Notes: generated by a model not told the origin, from the letters alone. A stretch of DNA of 64,000 nucleotides from Corella eumyota (GCA_963082875.1 OY720097.1:6332501-6396500), one strand, 5' to 3'; shown: positions 37,334-47,567, counted from the stretch's first letter. Numbers and translations are program-made.

Positions 37334-40300
37334 ATGCCTTACACTAATAAAAAAAATAGTAAAAGGAGAAAAACCAGTGCGTTAGTTAACACTAAAAGTT
37401 TTTCGGTGTCCACGAAGTGCGCTCTGTATTCGACAGAAGTATTTTCCGCCAATCAGAAAGTTATACTGCAAAATGTTGGTGTTTTAAATGTTGAATGTAT
37501 ATTTTGCAAAGCACGGCTTTGGCATCATGAATCTAAGAACTTTTGCTGTTCAGGGGGTAAAATTGGACTACAACCATTCCCTATGTTACCACAAGTGTTT
37601 GCTAATCTGTGGGAAGCAGATACATTAAATGCACGAGTTTTTCGTGGTTATTCCCGACAGCTTAATAACGCGCTTGCATTAATTTCACAAAAAGTGAAAT
37701 TTCCTCCGAATCCGTTAGGTCACCATAACTGGAATCCAAGCGTCGTTATACAAGGGAAATTGTACAATTTTATAGGTCCTCTTCAAGGTGATTTTAATTC
37801 ACCCAAATTTGCACAATTGTATATTCACGATCCTGACCATGATTTTGAAGAAGCGTCGCTGCGACTTGCAAATATACCTCTTCCGTCTTCTACTACAAAA
37901 AACCAGCGCCAGATTCTTTTAGAATTATTAAAAATATTACAAAGTGAGCTTCGCAAATGTAATCCGTATATATCCGATTTTATTCAAGCATGTGAAATTC
38001 CAGGTTCCGATGTTATTGGAGCGAAATTTGTGATATGTGAAAGTGCCCGACCACAAGGCGAGCATGTTCGACGTTATAATAAAAGTTTTAGGGAAGTATC
38101 TGTATTTGTTGATGATGAACCAGGAAGACGAGACTTACTTCTTCATCTTAGAGAAGGCGGATTACAAACCATACAAGACACACACAGGTCTGCAAACCCG
38201 CTTCATTTTATTCTTCTTTTTCCACAAGGAACAGACGGATGGCATTTGGAAATTAAACAGGTAAACCCAACAACCAAAACTGCTACAAAAAAGAGAGTCG
38301 TTGCAAGAGAATTTTATTGTTATCATCTTCAACAGCGTTTACGACAGTCGCCTTCTCTTTTTCAAGCCAAACGTCTTTTTCAAGAATATTGCTGTGTTGC
38401 GTTTGCAACTGCTGAAAATCAATGCCTATTTTACATTCGCAATAATCAAAAAAAAATTCGTGCGGAATTATATTCAAATCTTTGTGATGCCGTACATTCA
38501 CACGATGTTCAAAAAGAAAGTACGCTAGGAGTGGGTAGGCCTTTTATTTTACCACCTTCATTTTCTGGTGGTCCCCGCGACATGCATCGCAGGTTTCAAG
38601 ATGCAATGGCAATAGTTCGTAAATTCCATAAACCAGACTTTTTTATTACTTTTACATGTAATCCTAAATGGAAGGAAATTACAGACTCACTATTTCCTGG
38701 CCAATCTCCCGCTGACCGGCCTGATATTGTAACGAGGGTGTTCAATGGTAAATTAATTGCATTTATGGAAGAAGTAAAAAATAAAAATCTTTTTGGAAAA
38801 ATTACTGCTTATATATATACTATCGAATTTCAAAAAAGGTGTCTTCCACATAGCCACATTTTGCTCATACTCGATGAACAAGATAGATTAAGAACATGTG
38901 ACGATGTCGATAATGTAATTTCTGCAGAACTTCCTCCAGATCCCAATTCTTTTCCTAATGAATCATGTGAACAAAAACAAGCTGAACGTTTGCAAAATAT
39001 AGTTTTGCAAAATATGATTCATGGCCCATGTGGCTTTATTAGAAGCAATTTGCCGTGTATGAGAAATGGCGCATGTAGTAAAGGATTTCCAAAACCGTTT
39101 ATACAACGTTCAGTTTGGAATGAAAATACAATCTATCCTTCGTATATGCGACGGTCTCCCGAAGAATTTGGACGACAGGTTGAATACAAAGGGCAAATCA
39201 TTAACAATAGCTGGGTGGTCCCTTTTAATCCATACTGCACTTTGCGTTATGAAGCCCATATAAACGTTGAATCTTGCTCTTCTTCCCTTGCTGTTAAGTA
39301 TCTTTTTAAATACATCCATAAAGGATCTGATAGAGCCATGGTAAAAATAACACAAGAAAACTTGGCACAAACAAAAAACGAAATCGACGAATATCAAGAC
39401 ATGCGGTCAATTGGGTCGAGCGAGGCATGTTGGCGACTTTTTTCTTTTCACATGAGTAAGCGTTTTCCTGCTGTACAAGCGCTTCGAGTTCATTTACCAA
39501 ACCAGCAACTAATATATTTTGAAGAGGGCAATGAAAACGAAACTGTTGAAAAAGGGCCAAAACCTACAGAATTAGACATGTTTTTTGAATACAACAAAAA
39601 CAATTCTAATACTTCTATTACATACTGCGATTTCCCAGAATATTTTACTTATACCAAAAATGTTTGGACAAAAAGAAAAAATCGTTCTTCAACCATAGGC
39701 AGAATATATACTATTCACCCACTAGCAGGAGATGTATTTTACCTAAGAATTTTATTGCATCATAGCCATTGCAAGGGTAAATCATCATTTGATGCTTTGA
39801 AAATAGTTAACTTTTATAAATGTGATACTTTTCAAGATGTATGTAGAAAGCTTGGTATTTTACAGGATGACAATGAGTGGGAAAACTTACTTACTGAAGC
39901 AGAACAAACAAATATGTGTCCGCAAATAAGAGAACTTTTTGTTACGATTTTGTTGTTTTGTAACCCTGCAAACCCTGCAGAACTTTTTAATAAACATTAT
40001 TTATACTGGATAGACGACTTTCAGAATGGATCAGATCAAATTACTGAAATTTTTTTAAAAGTTTTGGTCTTGCATGATCTTGAAAAAAGACTTAACAATT
40101 ATGGAAAGAATTTATATGACTTTGAACTACCAATTATTACTCCGGATGAGCGAGCAAAGGCACACATTTTTAATAACACTATTACAGATTTGCAACTTCC
40201 GTTAATTATTCAACAGGAGTTAAGTTACGACTGGGATACACTTATTCAAATTGCGAATCCCTGTTTAAATAGCTCACAATCTCTCACTCAAGAACAAAGC

Positions 40301-41713
40301 GAAATTGTTAGCAAAGTATTACAGTCGCTAAAGAAAAACGAGCCTCTCGCTATTTTTGTTGACGCTAGGGGAGGTACAGGAAAAACATATATGCTTAATG
40401 CTTTGTTGACAACAGTTCGCAGCTCTAACAGAAAGGACAAAGTTATAGCATTAGCTGTCGCTTCTAGCGGCATCGCTGCTACGTTGCTTATTGGTGGCCG
40501 GACATTTCATTCCAGATTTAAAGCTCCTCTAAATTGTGATCAAAATTCAACATTTTGCATTTCAAAACAAAGTTCAACAGCTAAACTAATAAACATGACA
40601 AAGGTTATTATATGGGATGAGGCACCAATGGCAAATAAAAGTTTGCTAGAGGCACTTGATCGCACGTTGCAAGATATAATGGACAATAATTTGCTATTTG
40701 GTGGGAAAATTGTAATATTAGCTGGGGACTTTAGACAAATTCTCCCTGTAGTCAAACATGGATCACATGCCCAAATAATTAACGCCTCATTTAAAAAATC
40801 AAAATTATGGCCAAGTATCAGCGTACACCATTTATCAAAAAACATGAGAGTGTTACTTAATAGTAGTAGCACTGCTTTACTTAAATTTGACGACTGGCTA
40901 TTAAAACTAGGTAATGGCAAAATAAATTACTTCAAAGACACAGATTATATAGAATTACCCCCTGAGCTTTGCTTTTTAATTGATGATAGTACGAAAACAA
41001 CAATAAGAAATTCAATGCTTCAACTGATCAAATGGATTTACCCAAATTTTTTAGAATATTGCCATGATCTTAATTGGATGGCAGAAAGATCAATTTTGGC
41101 TTCCAAAAACAGTGTAGTAGATGAAATAAACTCCGTCGTGTCAAATCTATTTCCTGGCAATATGTTTGTTTGTACAAGTGCAGACAGTACTGAAGAAGTA
41201 AATGATTGTACAAGATTTCCAACAGAATATCTTAATTCTTTAAATATAAGTGGACTACCACCACACCAACTACATTTAAAAATAGGTATGCCGGTTATTT
41301 TGTTACGAAATCTTAATCCCAAAGACGGTCTATGCAATGGAACAAAACTAATCGTACAGGGAGTTCAAAAAACTTATTTATTAATAGCCAAAATTGCTTC
41401 AGGGGAAAATGCTGGTAGAGAGGTTTTTATACCTAGAGTAACATTGCAACCATCAGATCACGATTTTCCTTTCCAATGGAAACGCCGTCAATTCCCAATA
41501 AGGGTTGCTTTTGCAATGACTATTAACAAAAGTCAGGGTCAAACATTAAAAAAAGTTGGTATCTGGTTAGAGGAACCAGTTTTTACGCATGGGCAGTTAT
41601 ATGTTGCTGCCTCAAGGGTAGGCAACCCAAATAAAATAAAATTTTCTATTAAAAGCAAATCTGGGTTTCCCCCAACAGCAACACGAAACATTGTATATCA
41701 AGAAATTTTGTAG
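37334..41713 (+). CDS. Helitron Rep-helicase (HUH Y2 nickase fused to PIF1-like helicase)
   Basis: Single 1459-residue frame. An N-terminal zinc-binding-like cluster (CIFCKARLWHHESKNFCC) lies at residues 56-73. The Rep nuclease follows: motif 1 FFITFTCNPKW (about 436), the HUH motif CLPHSHILLIL (about 505, His-Ser-His) and the two-tyrosine motif KYLFKYIHKGSDRA (about 655). The PIF1 helicase then shows Walker A DARGGTGKTYML (about 1010), VASSGIAATLL, Walker B VIIWDEAP (about 1092), AGDFRQILPV (about 1130), LKIGMPVILLRN (about 1315), and C-terminal NKSQGQTL and YVAASRV (about 1400-1430). All catalytic residues I looked for are present. The family nicks and unwinds one strand for rolling-circle transposition. 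The length is within the usual range for Helitrons lacking extra domains. Confidence 0.95.
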   Translation: MPYTNKKNSKRRKTSALVNTKSFSVSTKCALYSTEVFSANQKVILQNVGVLNVECIFCKARLWHHESKNFCCSGGKIGLQPFPMLPQVFANLWEADTLNARVFRGYSRQLNNALALISQKVKFPPNPLGHHNWNPSVVIQGKLYNFIGPLQGDFNSPKFAQLYIHDPDHDFEEASLRLANIPLPSSTTKNQRQILLELLKILQSELRKCNPYISDFIQACEIPGSDVIGAKFVICESARPQGEHVRRYNKSFREVSVFVDDEPGRRDLLLHLREGGLQTIQDTHRSANPLHFILLFPQGTDGWHLEIKQVNPTTKTATKKRVVAREFYCYHLQQRLRQSPSLFQAKRLFQEYCCVAFATAENQCLFYIRNNQKKIRAELYSNLCDAVHSHDVQKESTLGVGRPFILPPSFSGGPRDMHRRFQDAMAIVRKFHKPDFFITFTCNPKWKEITDSLFPGQSPADRPDIVTRVFNGKLIAFMEEVKNKNLFGKITAYIYTIEFQKRCLPHSHILLILDEQDRLRTCDDVDNVISAELPPDPNSFPNESCEQKQAERLQNIVLQNMIHGPCGFIRSNLPCMRNGACSKGFPKPFIQRSVWNENTIYPSYMRRSPEEFGRQVEYKGQIINNSWVVPFNPYCTLRYEAHINVESCSSSLAVKYLFKYIHKGSDRAMVKITQENLAQTKNEIDEYQDMRSIGSSEACWRLFSFHMSKRFPAVQALRVHLPNQQLIYFEEGNENETVEKGPKPTELDMFFEYNKNNSNTSITYCDFPEYFTYTKNVWTKRKNRSSTIGRIYTIHPLAGDVFYLRILLHHSHCKGKSSFDALKIVNFYKCDTFQDVCRKLGILQDDNEWENLLTEAEQTNMCPQIRELFVTILLFCNPANPAELFNKHYLYWIDDFQNGSDQITEIFLKVLVLHDLEKRLNNYGKNLYDFELPIITPDERAKAHIFNNTITDLQLPLIIQQELSYDWDTLIQIANPCLNSSQSLTQEQSEIVSKVLQSLKKNEPLAIFVDARGGTGKTYMLNALLTTVRSSNRKDKVIALAVASSGIAATLLIGGRTFHSRFKAPLNCDQNSTFCISKQSSTAKLINMTKVIIWDEAPMANKSLLEALDRTLQDIMDNNLLFGGKIVILAGDFRQILPVVKHGSHAQIINASFKKSKLWPSISVHHLSKNMRVLLNSSSTALLKFDDWLLKLGNGKINYFKDTDYIELPPELCFLIDDSTKTTIRNSMLQLIKWIYPNFLEYCHDLNWMAERSILASKNSVVDEINSVVSNLFPGNMFVCTSADSTEEVNDCTRFPTEYLNSLNISGLPPHQLHLKIGMPVILLRNLNPKDGLCNGTKLIVQGVQKTYLLIAKIASGENAGREVFIPRVTLQPSDHDFPFQWKRRQFPIRVAFAMTINKSQGQTLKKVGIWLEEPVFTHGQLYVAASRVGNPNKIKFSIKSKSGFPPTATRNIVYQEIL

Positions 41714-41920
41714 ATTAATGAATTTTTAAACAATTTTGCTGAAAATATTTAAATAAATAAACCTTGGACTGTTTGACTTAATTGGGCTGTTTGATTTGAC
41801 ACGAATTATTGTAAAAATTTGTTATTTATTTTTTGCAAATAATAATAATAATATTTTTTTCTTCCTTTTTTTAGTAAGTAATCAATTACCAGATAATTTA
41901 CATTTAAAATATTGTTGAAT

Positions 41921-42286
41921 ATGGAAGAAATGCTTCAAAGAATTAATCAAACAAAGAATAAGTTAGAACTGGATATAAACAGAGCCATGGTCGCGTTTTT
42001 AACAAATAAAAACGAAACAGGCGTACATATTTCAAACGAAATTTTGCATACCGTTATGGAAGAATTTGGAACAATTAAAAGATTTATAGCATCTCAGCAT
42101 AATCAAAATCAAGCCATGATTACTAAATTAAATAAAGAATTAAACAATTTAAATGAAAATAAAAAGAAAATGGAAATAGATATTAAAGACAAAGATGAAA
42201 ACTTGCTAGTACTTTCTCAAGAATTAGCAAATTCAATGTCGGAAGAACTTTTAGGGGATCTAACCCCAGAAATTTCGGATGCCTGA
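41921..42286 (+). CDS. Small coiled-coil ORF in the Helitron
   Basis: 121 residues from ATG 41921 (MEEMLQRINQTKNKLELDIN). It lies 200 bp after the Rep-helicase stop, same strand. It is Asn/Lys/Glu-rich, with heptad-like hydrophobic spacing over about residues 50-105 (ITKLNKELNNLNENKKKMEI), and the C-terminus is acidic (LLGDLTPEISDA). It has no Cys and no zinc finger, and is not an RPA, OTU or endonuclease domain, the extras known from some Helitrons. Its upstream stretch contains a TTTTTTTAG acceptor-like site, so it could also be a 3' exon spliced from the Rep transcript. Function unknown. Confidence 0.6.
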   Translation: MEEMLQRINQTKNKLELDINRAMVAFLTNKNETGVHISNEILHTVMEEFGTIKRFIASQHNQNQAMITKLNKELNNLNENKKKMEIDIKDKDENLLVLSQELANSMSEELLGDLTPEISDA

Positions 42287-42527
42287 TTGTAATACTTTTA
42301 TTTATAATAAGTGGTGCCATTTAAATTATTTTTCTTTATAAAAAATTGCCCCTTTTGTTTCGTTTTAACTGTATCTCATTTAAATTGTGATCGGTTTTAA
42401 CCGTGCTTTTTTAAAACAAAATCTTTTTTTAGTACTTTCGGGTTTAAATAGTTCCTTAAATAAAGATAGCAAAAACCGCATTTTTTAAATATTTAAATTC
42501 ATTTATTGCAGACTTTTAACAGGTAAA

Positions 42528-42705
42528 GGCGATAAGTGACGACGTGTGAGTTAAATATATAAGTAAGGGCAAATTCAAATGTAAATAAGGGCAAATGTAA
42601 AACAAATTTAAATGTAAATAAGGGTAAATTGTACTTTAAATGTGCGATAAACGTTCGATAAGTGACGGCGTGTGCGTTAAATGTAAATAAGGGCAAATTC
42701 ATTTT
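42528..42705. repeat. Direct repeats in the Helitron 3' subterminal region
   Basis: Repeats of AAATGTAAATAAGGGCAAAT (at about 42550, 42578, 42612 and 42680) and two of CGATAAGTGACGGCGTGTG (42530 and 42656). Seen directly. Subterminal repeats of this kind are candidate binding sites for the Rep protein. Confidence 0.7.
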
Positions 42706-42837
42706 TAATCAAATTTTATAATAAAAATATTATTAGTAAATAAGGGGAACCGATAAGAACAATTTTTCAAAAAGAATATTTTATATAGGCCATGGTAAAA
42801 TTGGACTGGTCTTAATAGATAACTGTACAACATAAGT

Positions 42838-42865
42838 GCCACACGAAGTGTGGCGGGTCCACTAG
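42838..42865 (+). other. Helitron 3' terminal hairpin and CTAG end
   Basis: Stem GCCACAC/GTGTGGC with GAA loop, spacer GGGTCCA, then CTAG. In Helitrons this hairpin marks the point where rolling-circle transfer ends. A run of TA dinucleotides follows at 42866. Confidence 0.85.
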
Positions 42866-43500
42866 TATATATATATATATATATAAACAAAACAAACTAC
42901 AAAATACAATTGTTAACGATATTTAGAAGTTATTTGAGCAAATATTTAGCAAATTCATGCTTAGCAAAATTATAAAAAGTATTTTTTAAATTTATGTAGG
43001 ACAAACTTTGAAAACTTACCGAGACAACTTTTTACAATTGTTCGCCACACAAAAAATGCCTGCCTCTTCTTGTCGCCATTATTCCAATAATCGAATTATA
43101 TATAGGTTAAAATTGTTTCTCCTACGATTGTTAAATAATTTATTAATCTGATGATGCCTTTTCCATATTCCTGTTATACATACTGAACATAATAGTAAAA
43201 CCCAAAAAAGGCATGTTGCTATGCGTAATACTAATTTTTTTAAGCCTTGACTGTACGAACGTTTTAATATTATGTAAAATTGGAACATTAACATCACTAA
43301 TAAAGTAGGCTAACATGTGCAAAGAACAAAAATGTTGGTAGTTAAAGCACAAATGACTGCGGCAAAAATTAATAAAATAATTTTGCTTTTGCTGTTTATG
43401 CCAGGGGAAAGACTATAGAGACGAGTAACTGTAAAACAACGCGGCGCGTGTTACAAAAGGAGAGAACAATAGAAGAAATACATTCTCTCGCAAATAGTGC
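42866..43500. other. Spacer between Helitron and first U1 gene
   Basis: Starts with a TA run, then AT-rich unrecognised DNA. From about 43360 it is related to about 46020, the left part of the U1-bearing duplicated unit. Confidence 0.4.
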
Positions 43501-43525
43501 GCGCACCACAAATGGAAGTATAGGC
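43501..43525 (+). promoter_or_regulatory. Proximal sequence element (PSE) candidate of U1 gene 1
   Basis: GCGCACCACAAATGGAAGTA and the next 5 nt lie at -61 to -37. The block is identical at 46195-46219, with GCACCACAAAT kept at the same distance in the third, diverged U1 gene. Conserved position and sequence are what an snRNA PSE should show. Confidence 0.7.
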
Positions 43526-43561
43526 GACTCAATAGCGTTCTAAAATTGCGATGAGTAAGGC

Positions 43562-43724
43562 ATACTTACCTGACGAGGGTCTTCACTGCGATCAGGCAGG
43601 CAGTGGGCCCAGGGCGAGGCTCAGTCATTGCACTTCGACTGAGCTGACCTCTGCGATTACCCCAAATGTGGGTAACTCGGTCGTATAATTTCTGATAGTG
43701 GGGTCTGCGTTCGCGCTAACCCTT
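43562..43724 (+). ncRNA. U1 spliceosomal snRNA, gene 1
   Basis: The 5' end ATACTTACCTG is the 5'-splice-site recognition sequence. GGGCCCAGGGCGAGGCTCAG and CATTGCACTTCGACTGAGC form stem-loops II/III, with CTCAGTC pairing to GACTGAG. The Sm site is ATAATTTCTGATAGTGG, and TCTGCGTTCGCGC gives the last stem-loop. Length is about 163 nt; human U1 is 164. U1 base-pairs with 5' splice sites in the nucleus. The 3' end is set by similarity to human U1 and is good to a few bases. Confidence 0.95.
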
Positions 43725-44671
43725 TTCTTTACTCTAATGATTGTTTAATTGTGGTTACCGTTTTTTTATTTAAAGTATTGTTTGCTTTTTTTTTAAAAAT
43801 ATATAGAACATTTAAATCATTGAGCATGGTATGTAAAACCTAAATATCAATGCTTCCATTTAGAAATAAAAATTGGGCTGACCGGGCGCCAAGCTGTTAA
43901 AATATAAGTTATAATCAGAACAAAAAATACTAATTATGCAAATCACAACCCTCTCTCTGTTTTAAAAATAAATTTCAAATTTCTAAAGTTATCTAAAGTC
44001 CAAAACTTTGCATATTAATTCTTTGTAAATGTCAGTTGTTTCTGTATCTAAGCAACGTGTTATTTAGACTCCCTAGTAAAAGTCGTTTTATATTAAAATC
44101 GTCATGTCTTTCTTTAAACCTTTTTTAAAGAAATGTGTTGTTGCAGCCATCATAAATCAAATCACTTGGTTATGTTCAAATAAAATTGGTTTGCAAACAT
44201 TGTAGGTCTTTCTTGATTGAGTGCAAATAACGTTGAACCACCCAACACCGCCCTTTCTAGTAATTCATGTGTTTTCTGATAAAACAAACACTCTTTAATT
44301 GCATTTTAATGAAACAGCACTTTACTTTGCAAAGATTTTTGTAGTCTAACTAGTGTGTCACGAAAACTAAAAGCGTCCGGACAACAGATGTGCTATTGTC
44401 AAAATACTACAAAGAAGTAGCACTATGGCCTACCCAATCGTAGTCAATCGCTTAAAATAACTATGTTTTTTTGCGATTTTTTTTGTTAAGATTTGAAAAA
44501 AGGTTAGAAATTTAAAGTAGACTAATTGTGATATTTTTATTTTTGGTATTATTTATTGGTATGTCCTGTAAGGGTTTTTATGCTTTTTTTCTAGCTCAAC
44601 TTGATTCTGTATATATACTAATTTTAAAATATCCAACAAATTCCTTTTGAGACAAATAAACAAAGCAGAAT
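43725..44671. other. Spacer between U1 gene 1 and copy 3
   Basis: Related in order to 46419-48947: the TATGTAAAACCTAAAT, GAAATAAAAATT and TTGCAAA blocks recur. It lacks the 474-bp MITE of that stretch. An octamer ATGCAAAT is at about 43937. Confidence 0.5.
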
Positions 44672-45524
44672 ATGGGGTTGCATATTTCTTGTTATCTGTG
44701 TATAGTTCACTTGGTGTTTAACATTTACGCATCATGTGCACCCTATTTTATTACTGGCAACATTACAGCGTATAATATTTTTTAGAATTATATATTTTTT
44801 GACAGGCAAAATATAATTACCAATAAATACTGAGCGAGGCAGCGTTAATTTATTTTTTTCAAATTCGTTAGAGAAATGGTGAACGAATTTTCAAACCCAC
44901 ATCCATCTAATAATATATATTTAAACTCAACCATACGACCGGGAGATTACGGAGATGCCTCAATCAGAATATTTTTTACCATCGTGAATGAAAAAAAGAT
45001 AAAAGACAACAAAGAAGGTTTGTCGCTACTTTGTTCGTTAAGTAGACGTATAAAAATTGTTACAGTAAAACATAACCTAAAAATAATTTTGTTTACAGGA
45101 CTTAAGGTGATTTTGAGTTTTCTAATTCTGTCGGGAGTGCATTCATTATTAACCTTGGTCTATAGTTTTAACATTGCCTTCCCTGACCTCTGCCCCTGTA
45201 GTCGCATTGCTGGTGACTGCCTAAGATGCCTTAAGTTTGACGAACTTTGACGTTTCTGATTATGGAGCATGCTTTTATTTGGCAGTTGTATCTATTTCCG
45301 TAAGTTGTTTGCAAATCTGCCTATTATCCTGTTATGCATCGACATCTGTAGATCCTAAAACAAATAGAAGATCGTCTCAAACCGAAGACCAGGAAGTCAA
45401 AAGAGCCAACTTAAATATTAGACCGACACGAAGCAGTTCAAACGAAGGCAAACCAGAAGAACCATCGCCCGACAACCAAAGTCCACCAACCAACCGTACG
45501 GAACATGCAACAACCACTGCGTAG
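44672..45524 (+). pseudogene. FANP-motif membrane protein, copy 3 (exons 3 and 4 fused, frame broken)
   Basis: Exon 1 is 44672-44769 (MGLHISCYLCIVHLVF), exon 2 is 44872-45017 (VNEFSNPHPSNNIYL) and exon 3 starts at 45099 (LKVILSFLILSGVHSLLTLV). The end of exon 3, intron 3 and the start of exon 4 have been deleted together: CTTAAGTTTGACG runs straight into sequence homologous to copy 4 exon 4 (NFDVSDYGACFYLAVVSI). The join is out of frame and exon 3 stops at TGA 45248-45250. The exon 4 frame stays open to TAG 45522-45524. As read, it would make a protein with TM1 and TM2 only. Confidence 0.75.
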
Positions 45525-46194
45525 GTGTCAGCAGTGTAAACTCAGATCATTCAATGATTAAACTTATTTTACAACGTGTTTTTATCGCGCATTTCACAGC
45601 TAATAATATTTTAAAAGGCGGAAACCACAAGTTTACAAACTCGCTTATTTAATTAGCAGCATTTGTTCGATTTTTGATATACTCTAATAAATACATTTTT
45701 ATTATGTAATATGTTATTATAATTTTATTATCGCGATTAATAAAACTATACTGAATTCTCATTATACTTTGAAAAACAGCTGACTATGTTCTAATTTATT
45801 ACTTTTAAAACACTAGTTTACAAAATATACTTTGATTACATAACCTTTTATATTCAATTATTTAATTTTACACTTTTACTAATACAGATGTTTTAATCTC
45901 TTATATGTTTTTTTGTTTTGTTTAGGCTAGGCTTTACGTTTTCTTTATATTTATCTGCCTTAAATAAATAATTAAATACATAAATAATCTGATACCGGTA
46001 AGTTAAAGGCTGGCATGTAAAAAAAACGCTGGGACTTAAACACAAAAACTGCGACAAAAATCAAGAAATTATTTCTGACTTAGTGCATTAAGCCGAAGAA
46101 AAGGTTTACAGAAATTCGAATGTCTGTAAACTACGCGGCGCGAGTTTAAAAAAAAGAGATCAATAACGGAAACACATTCTCTCGCATATAGTGC
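45525..46194. other. Spacer between copy 3 and second U1 gene
   Basis: 3' flank of copy 3, then from about 46020 the left part of the second U1-bearing unit. No gene seen. Confidence 0.4.
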
Positions 46195-46219
46195 GCGCAC
46201 CACAAATGGAAGTATAGGC
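46195..46219 (+). promoter_or_regulatory. PSE candidate of U1 gene 2
   Basis: Identical to 43501-43525 and at the same distance (-61 to -37) from the U1 start. Confidence 0.7.
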
Positions 46220-46255
46220 TACTCATAAGCGTTCTAAAATTGCGATGATTAAGGC

Positions 46256-46418
46256 ATACTTACCTGACGAGGGTCTTCACTGCGATCAGGCAGGCAGTGG
46301 GCCCAGGGCGAGGCTCAGTCATTGCACTTCGACTGAGCTGACCTCTGCGATTACCCCAAATGTGGGTAACTCGGTCGTATAATTTCTGATAGTGGGGTCT
46401 GCGTTCGCGCTAACCCTT
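46256..46418 (+). ncRNA. U1 spliceosomal snRNA, gene 2
   Basis: Sequence appears identical to gene 1 across all U1 landmarks (ATACTTACCTG 5' end, stem-loops, Sm site ATAATTTCTG). The upstream 80 bp are nearly the same. The 3' flank CTTTACTTTAATGATTGTTT is also shared for about 20 bp and may contain the snRNA 3' box. Confidence 0.95.
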
Positions 46419-47077
46419 TTCTTTACTTTAATGATTGTTTAGTTAAAATCATTGTTTGTAGTGTTACCGTTTTTGATTTAAAGTGTTGTTAGCGAATTGA
46501 CGTCATTTTAGTAGATTATGGCGTTACAATGGTACAAACACTGCATCACCATACACTTTTGTAATTTAATTTGTATTTATTGTTTACAAAACTAATTTAA
46601 GCATAACGTTAGAATTGATTAAAGAACAAACAGACTGTTTAAACTTAGCTAGTAAACGCATACGCCATTTTGTTTGAGTAGGTAGGCTAAGCAATATTTT
46701 TTAAATAGAAATCAACCCCGAAGGCTTTTAATAAACTAAAAGTGTGACATTTAAATAGCTTTTTTGCCATATAAAAAAAAAAGTTTAATAAATCGTATCA
46801 GTTTAATAAATCGTAGGCGGCGGTAACTTAAACTGTCTGACTGCCGATTGCTTGGCTATTCGAATGAAAACGTAAAATCGCCTTGTTTGACTCTAAAATA
46901 TATTAACAGTCAATTACATAACGCTTTTTGGCCTATTTATGACAATCCTTAAAAAATTTGATAATTAATCACGTAAGTATTTGTAAACCTAAACAATTTT
47001 TTTAAATGTCGTTTACTTTGATTGTGACGTATCATCTACCAGAGTGACGACAGAATCTGTTTTTTTGTGTAACTAAT
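46419..47077. other. Spacer between U1 gene 2 and the MITE
   Basis: AT-rich; only a short local duplication (GTTTAATAAATCGTA twice at about 46786-46816) was noted. Confidence 0.4.
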
Positions 47078-47085
47078 GTTTAGAC

Positions 47086-47559
47086 CGGAGGTTTTTAATC
47101 TATGGGCTATGACCCAGTAGTGGGCCATGACGATGTTTTTAGTGGGCCACAGAGCTTGGCATGAAAGCAATATTATAAATCATGTCATTATAAACACATA
47201 AGACAATAAGGCCCTTTTCCTAAAAACGGAAACAGTAACCGAATCGGGCTACTTCTCCCGATCGGGCGACATTTTGTAACCAGAAGCGGCAACATGCGCT
47301 CTTTTGTTGCTTTAACGGAAAAATTAATCAATAAAAATAGAAAAAGAATGTCTAAAATGTGGAAGAAACAACAAAGTCACCAAGTTGATCTTTTGTGACA
47401 TTTTGTAACCTTAAGTTTAGCTAGAAGTTAGGAGAATGCGTTTCTTGTTTAATTGCTTATATTTGCCCTTTTTTCTCTAGCGATTGCGCCACGCGATCTC
47501 GTTTTTTCTCTGGGCCAAAATTTTGTTGGCTATGAGCAAAAAAAGGTTAAAAACCCCTG
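47086..47559. mobile_element. hAT-type MITE, 474 bp, with 8-bp target duplication
   Basis: Terminal inverted repeats are CGGAGGTTTTTAA at the left and CAGGGGTTTTTAA (reverse complement) at the right, and internal GGGCC/GGCCC blocks follow at both ends. Flanks are direct repeats GTTTAGAC at 47078-47085 and 47560-47567. An 8-bp duplication and CA(G)GGG..-type ends define the hAT superfamily. It has no coding capacity and was presumably moved by a transposase from elsewhere. Confidence 0.85.
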
Positions 47560-47567
47560 GTTTAGAC

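Larger units (their letters stand above)
36501..42865 (+). mobile_element. Helitron (rolling-circle DNA transposon), 6365 bp, apparently complete
   Basis: The 5' end TCTATATATATA follows an A (36500). The 3' end is CTAG (42862-42865) followed by T. This matches the Helitron rule of insertion between A and T without target duplication, with 5'-TC and CTRR-3' ends. A 7-bp hairpin (GCCACAC, loop GAA, GTGTGGC; 42838-42854) ends 7 nt before CTAG, as expected. It carries an uninterrupted Rep-helicase gene and a second small ORF. Non-coding flanks are about 830 bp (5') and 580 bp (3'); the latter has direct repeats. It splits the gene array between copies 2 and 3. The intact frame suggests a young insertion. 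I cannot judge activity or whether other copies exist. Confidence 0.9.

Noticed and set aside
38037-41337. Additional open frames inside the Helitron Rep-helicase
   Set aside because: All overlap the 1459-residue frame in other phases or antisense.
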